A DNA stretch of 64,000 nt from Streptomyces malaysiensis subsp. samsunensis (GTDB lineage Bacteria; Actinomycetota; Actinomycetes; Streptomycetales; Streptomycetaceae), in assembly GCF_024519315.1 (NCBI RefSeq), contig NZ_JANIIC010000032.1:1-64000 (forward strand), read 5' to 3'. A model generated the notes under the pieces. It had not been told where the DNA came from and made no database searches. It saw only the letters and a list, made by a program, of their open reading frames with translations. A program made the position numbers and the translations under genes. Within the stretch, counting starts at the first letter, position 1; each line of letters begins with the position of its first letter. This document shows positions 62,668 to 64,000 of this stretch, one piece after another.

Positions 62668-63350
62668 CGGACGCCCGCCATATCCCTGGCCTTGCCGTCG
62701 CGGACGACGACCTCGCGGTCGGAGTAGGCGGCGACCCGGGCCTCATGGGTGACCAGGACCACGGCGGTCCGGGCCTCCCGGGCGGCCTCGGTCAGCAGCT
62801 CCATCACCCGCTCCCCGTTGAGCGAGTCCAGTGCGCCGGTCGGCTCATCGGCGAACAGCACCCGCGGCCCGGTGACCAGCGACCGGGCAACGGCGACCCG
62901 CTGCCCCTGGCCGCCGGAGACCTCGCCGGGCCGCTTGTGCGCCACATCGGCGACCTCCAGCCGCTCCATCCAGGCCGACGCCCGGGACTCGGCCTCCTTG
63001 CGCTTGACGCCGTTCAGCCGCAGCGGCAGCGCGACGTTCTCGCTACAGCTCAACTCGGGGACGAGCTGGCCGAACTGGAAGACGAAGCCGAACTCACCGC
63101 GGCGCAGACCGCTGCGCCCGGTGTCCGACATGGCGGTCAGCTCGCGCCCGTTGTAGTGGACGGAGCCGGAGTCCGGCTTCACGATTCCGGCCAGGCAGTG
63201 CAGCAGCGTCGACTTGCCCGAGCCGGAGGGGCCCATGACGGCGACGACCTCGCCGGGGTGGATGGAGAAGTCCGCGCCGTCCAGGGCGGGGGTGTGACCG
63301 TACGTCTTGTGCAGCGACGTGGCGATCAGCAAGGAGCCTGCCGGGGTCAT
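62664..63350 (-). CDS. ABC transporter ATP-binding protein (MacB/LolD-like)
   Basis: A 228-residue ATPase. Walker A GPSGSGKST, Q-loop FVFQFGQLVPEL, signature VSGGQGQRVAVARSL, Walker B VLFADEPTGALDS and H-loop VTHEARVA. The start is ATG 63350, overlapping the PadR stop (ATGA); the upstream frame extension is antisense. Forms the exporter with the following FtsX-type permease. Confidence 0.93.
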   Translation of the reverse strand: MTPAGSLLIATSLHKTYGHTPALDGADFSIHPGEVVAVMGPSGSGKSTLLHCLAGIVKPDSGSVHYNGRELTAMSDTGRSGLRRGEFGFVFQFGQLVPELSCSENVALPLRLNGVKRKEAESRASAWMERLEVADVAHKRPGEVSGGQGQRVAVARSLVTGPRVLFADEPTGALDSLNGERVMELLTEAAREARTAVVLVTHEARVAAYSDREVVVRDGKARDMAGVR

Positions 63351-63871
63351 GAACGCACCGCCTTGGCGAGTTGGCCGAGGCGGGCAGCGGTGAGTTCGAG
63401 CCAGCGCAGATCGGCCTCGAGGTGGAAGAGGGCGTGGTCGCATATGAGTTGGTCGCTGAGGTCGCCGCCGCGCTTGCGCTGGGTCAGCTCGCGCATCAGC
63501 CGCAGATGTTCGGCGCGCTGGACGTCGAGGAGATCGCCCGCGTCGCGCCCGGTGAGCAGGGCGATGACGACCTTGGTGTAGAGGACCGACTGGAGGTAGG
63601 GCTCGGGCTTCTCGGGCTGGATGAGCCAGTGCTCCACATCGGTGATGCCCGCGTCGGTGATGGCGTAGCGCTTGCGCTCCGGGCCACCGCCGTGCTCGAT
63701 GCCGTCGACCTCCACCAGGCCGTTCTTCAGGAGCCGGGACATGGTCGAGTAGACCTGCCCATAGTGCAGCGGGCGGTCGTGTCCGAATCTTTCGTCGAAG
63801 GCTCGCTTGAGGTCGTAGCCGTGGCGCGGGCCGCCCTCGAGGAGTCCGAGCAGGGTGTGGCCAATTGACAT
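63347..63871 (-). CDS. PadR-family transcriptional repressor
   Basis: A 174-residue regulator. PadR winged helix (MSIGHTLLGLLEGGPRHGYD, then YGQVYSTMSRLLKNGLVEVD, GPERKRYAIT) and a helical C-terminal dimerisation domain (Vir_C type). ATG 63871 is chosen over GTG 63880 because the family usually starts at M-S-I-G. First gene of a three-gene operon with the ABC exporter, whose expression it probably represses until a ligand binds. Confidence 0.92.
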   Translation of the reverse strand: MSIGHTLLGLLEGGPRHGYDLKRAFDERFGHDRPLHYGQVYSTMSRLLKNGLVEVDGIEHGGGPERKRYAITDAGITDVEHWLIQPEKPEPYLQSVLYTKVVIALLTGRDAGDLLDVQRAEHLRLMRELTQRKRGGDLSDQLICDHALFHLEADLRWLELTAARLGQLAKAVRS

Positions 63872-63882
63872 GCCCAGCACTC

Positions 63883-63911
63883 TACACCATGCGTATACCT
63901 GGAGTGTATAG
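63883..63911. promoter_or_regulatory. Candidate PadR operator/promoter
   Basis: TACAC (63883-63887) and GTGTA (63904-63908) form an inverted repeat around a GTATAC palindrome (63893-63898), directly upstream of padR, in the only A/T-rich stretch of this end. Probably autoregulatory. The last ~90 bases of the window hold nothing I can assign. Confidence 0.45.
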
Positions 63912-64000
63912 CTGCGCTGAGATCTGCGTTACCGCAGGTCAGGGCGGTGTGGCCGGGATCAGGGCTGGTTCGGCGTACGGCTGCCATCCTCGGGGCCCTC

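Overview
The window is very GC-rich actinobacterial DNA and reads as a Streptomyces chromosome. Supporting signs are strong third-codon GC bias, GTG/TTG starts, long perfect-stem terminators, XRE/DUF397 gene pairs, rare TTA codons in non-core genes, a DasR-type site before a chitinase, and the typical scattered GC-rich intergenic repeats. Position 1 looks like a contig end: bases 3-21 match the 3' end of an Illumina adapter, and the next ~1.2 kb is low-complexity and apparently non-coding.

Layout. 1.2-6.8 kb: a catabolic cluster (PLP amino-acid deaminase facing a PfkB sugar kinase, IclR regulator, RidA and GntP permease). Together these suggest uptake of an amino sugar acid or D-amino acid, deamination, and phosphorylation of a 2-keto-3-deoxy acid. 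7.2-12.2 kb: an ABC exporter pair translationally linked to a large extracytoplasmic beta-propeller/phosphoesterase protein. 12.3-16.9 kb: a cold-shock type block (MerR-like HTH behind a ~0.9 kb structured non-coding leader, CspA protein, DEAD-box helicase, CBS protein, small unknown). 17.0-19.3 kb: XRE/DUF397 pair and partners, one frameshifted. 19.4-23.1 kb: secreted hydrolases (M14 carboxypeptidase, trypsin-like protease with a TTA codon, GH18 chitinase and the relic of a second chitinase). 23.1-25.0 kb: a TnpB-related RuvC protein beside that relic.

25.1-39.2 kb: a Tad (Flp) pilus locus with CpaB, a TadZ/CpaE-TadE fusion, TadE, TadA, TadB, TadC, Flp pilin, a TadG-like protein, a lipoprotein and an OmpA-domain protein. 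After a repeat-filled gap, an ion transporter, a cold-shock-domain protein and a DUF192 protein, the prepilin peptidase follows. 39.5-44.8 kb: housekeeping genes (isoprenyl transferase, PIN-PhoH, secreted transglycosylase with a structured leader, AI-2E family permease).

44.9-57.8 kb: a defence island with an Abi/HEPN protein, an extra DNA methylase-like protein, a complete type I restriction-modification system whose hsdS is visibly lower in GC, a second XRE/DUF397 locus, and an AAA ATPase plus HNH nuclease pair resembling Septu (PtuAB). The Abi gene and both genes of the ATPase-HNH pair carry TTA codons, so these defences may depend on the developmental tRNA bldA. 57.9-60.1 kb: the ahpCD-oxyR peroxide-response locus. 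60.2-63.9 kb: a PadR-controlled MacB/FtsX-type ABC transporter.

All functional calls come from reading the translated sequences and motifs by eye; no database search was run.
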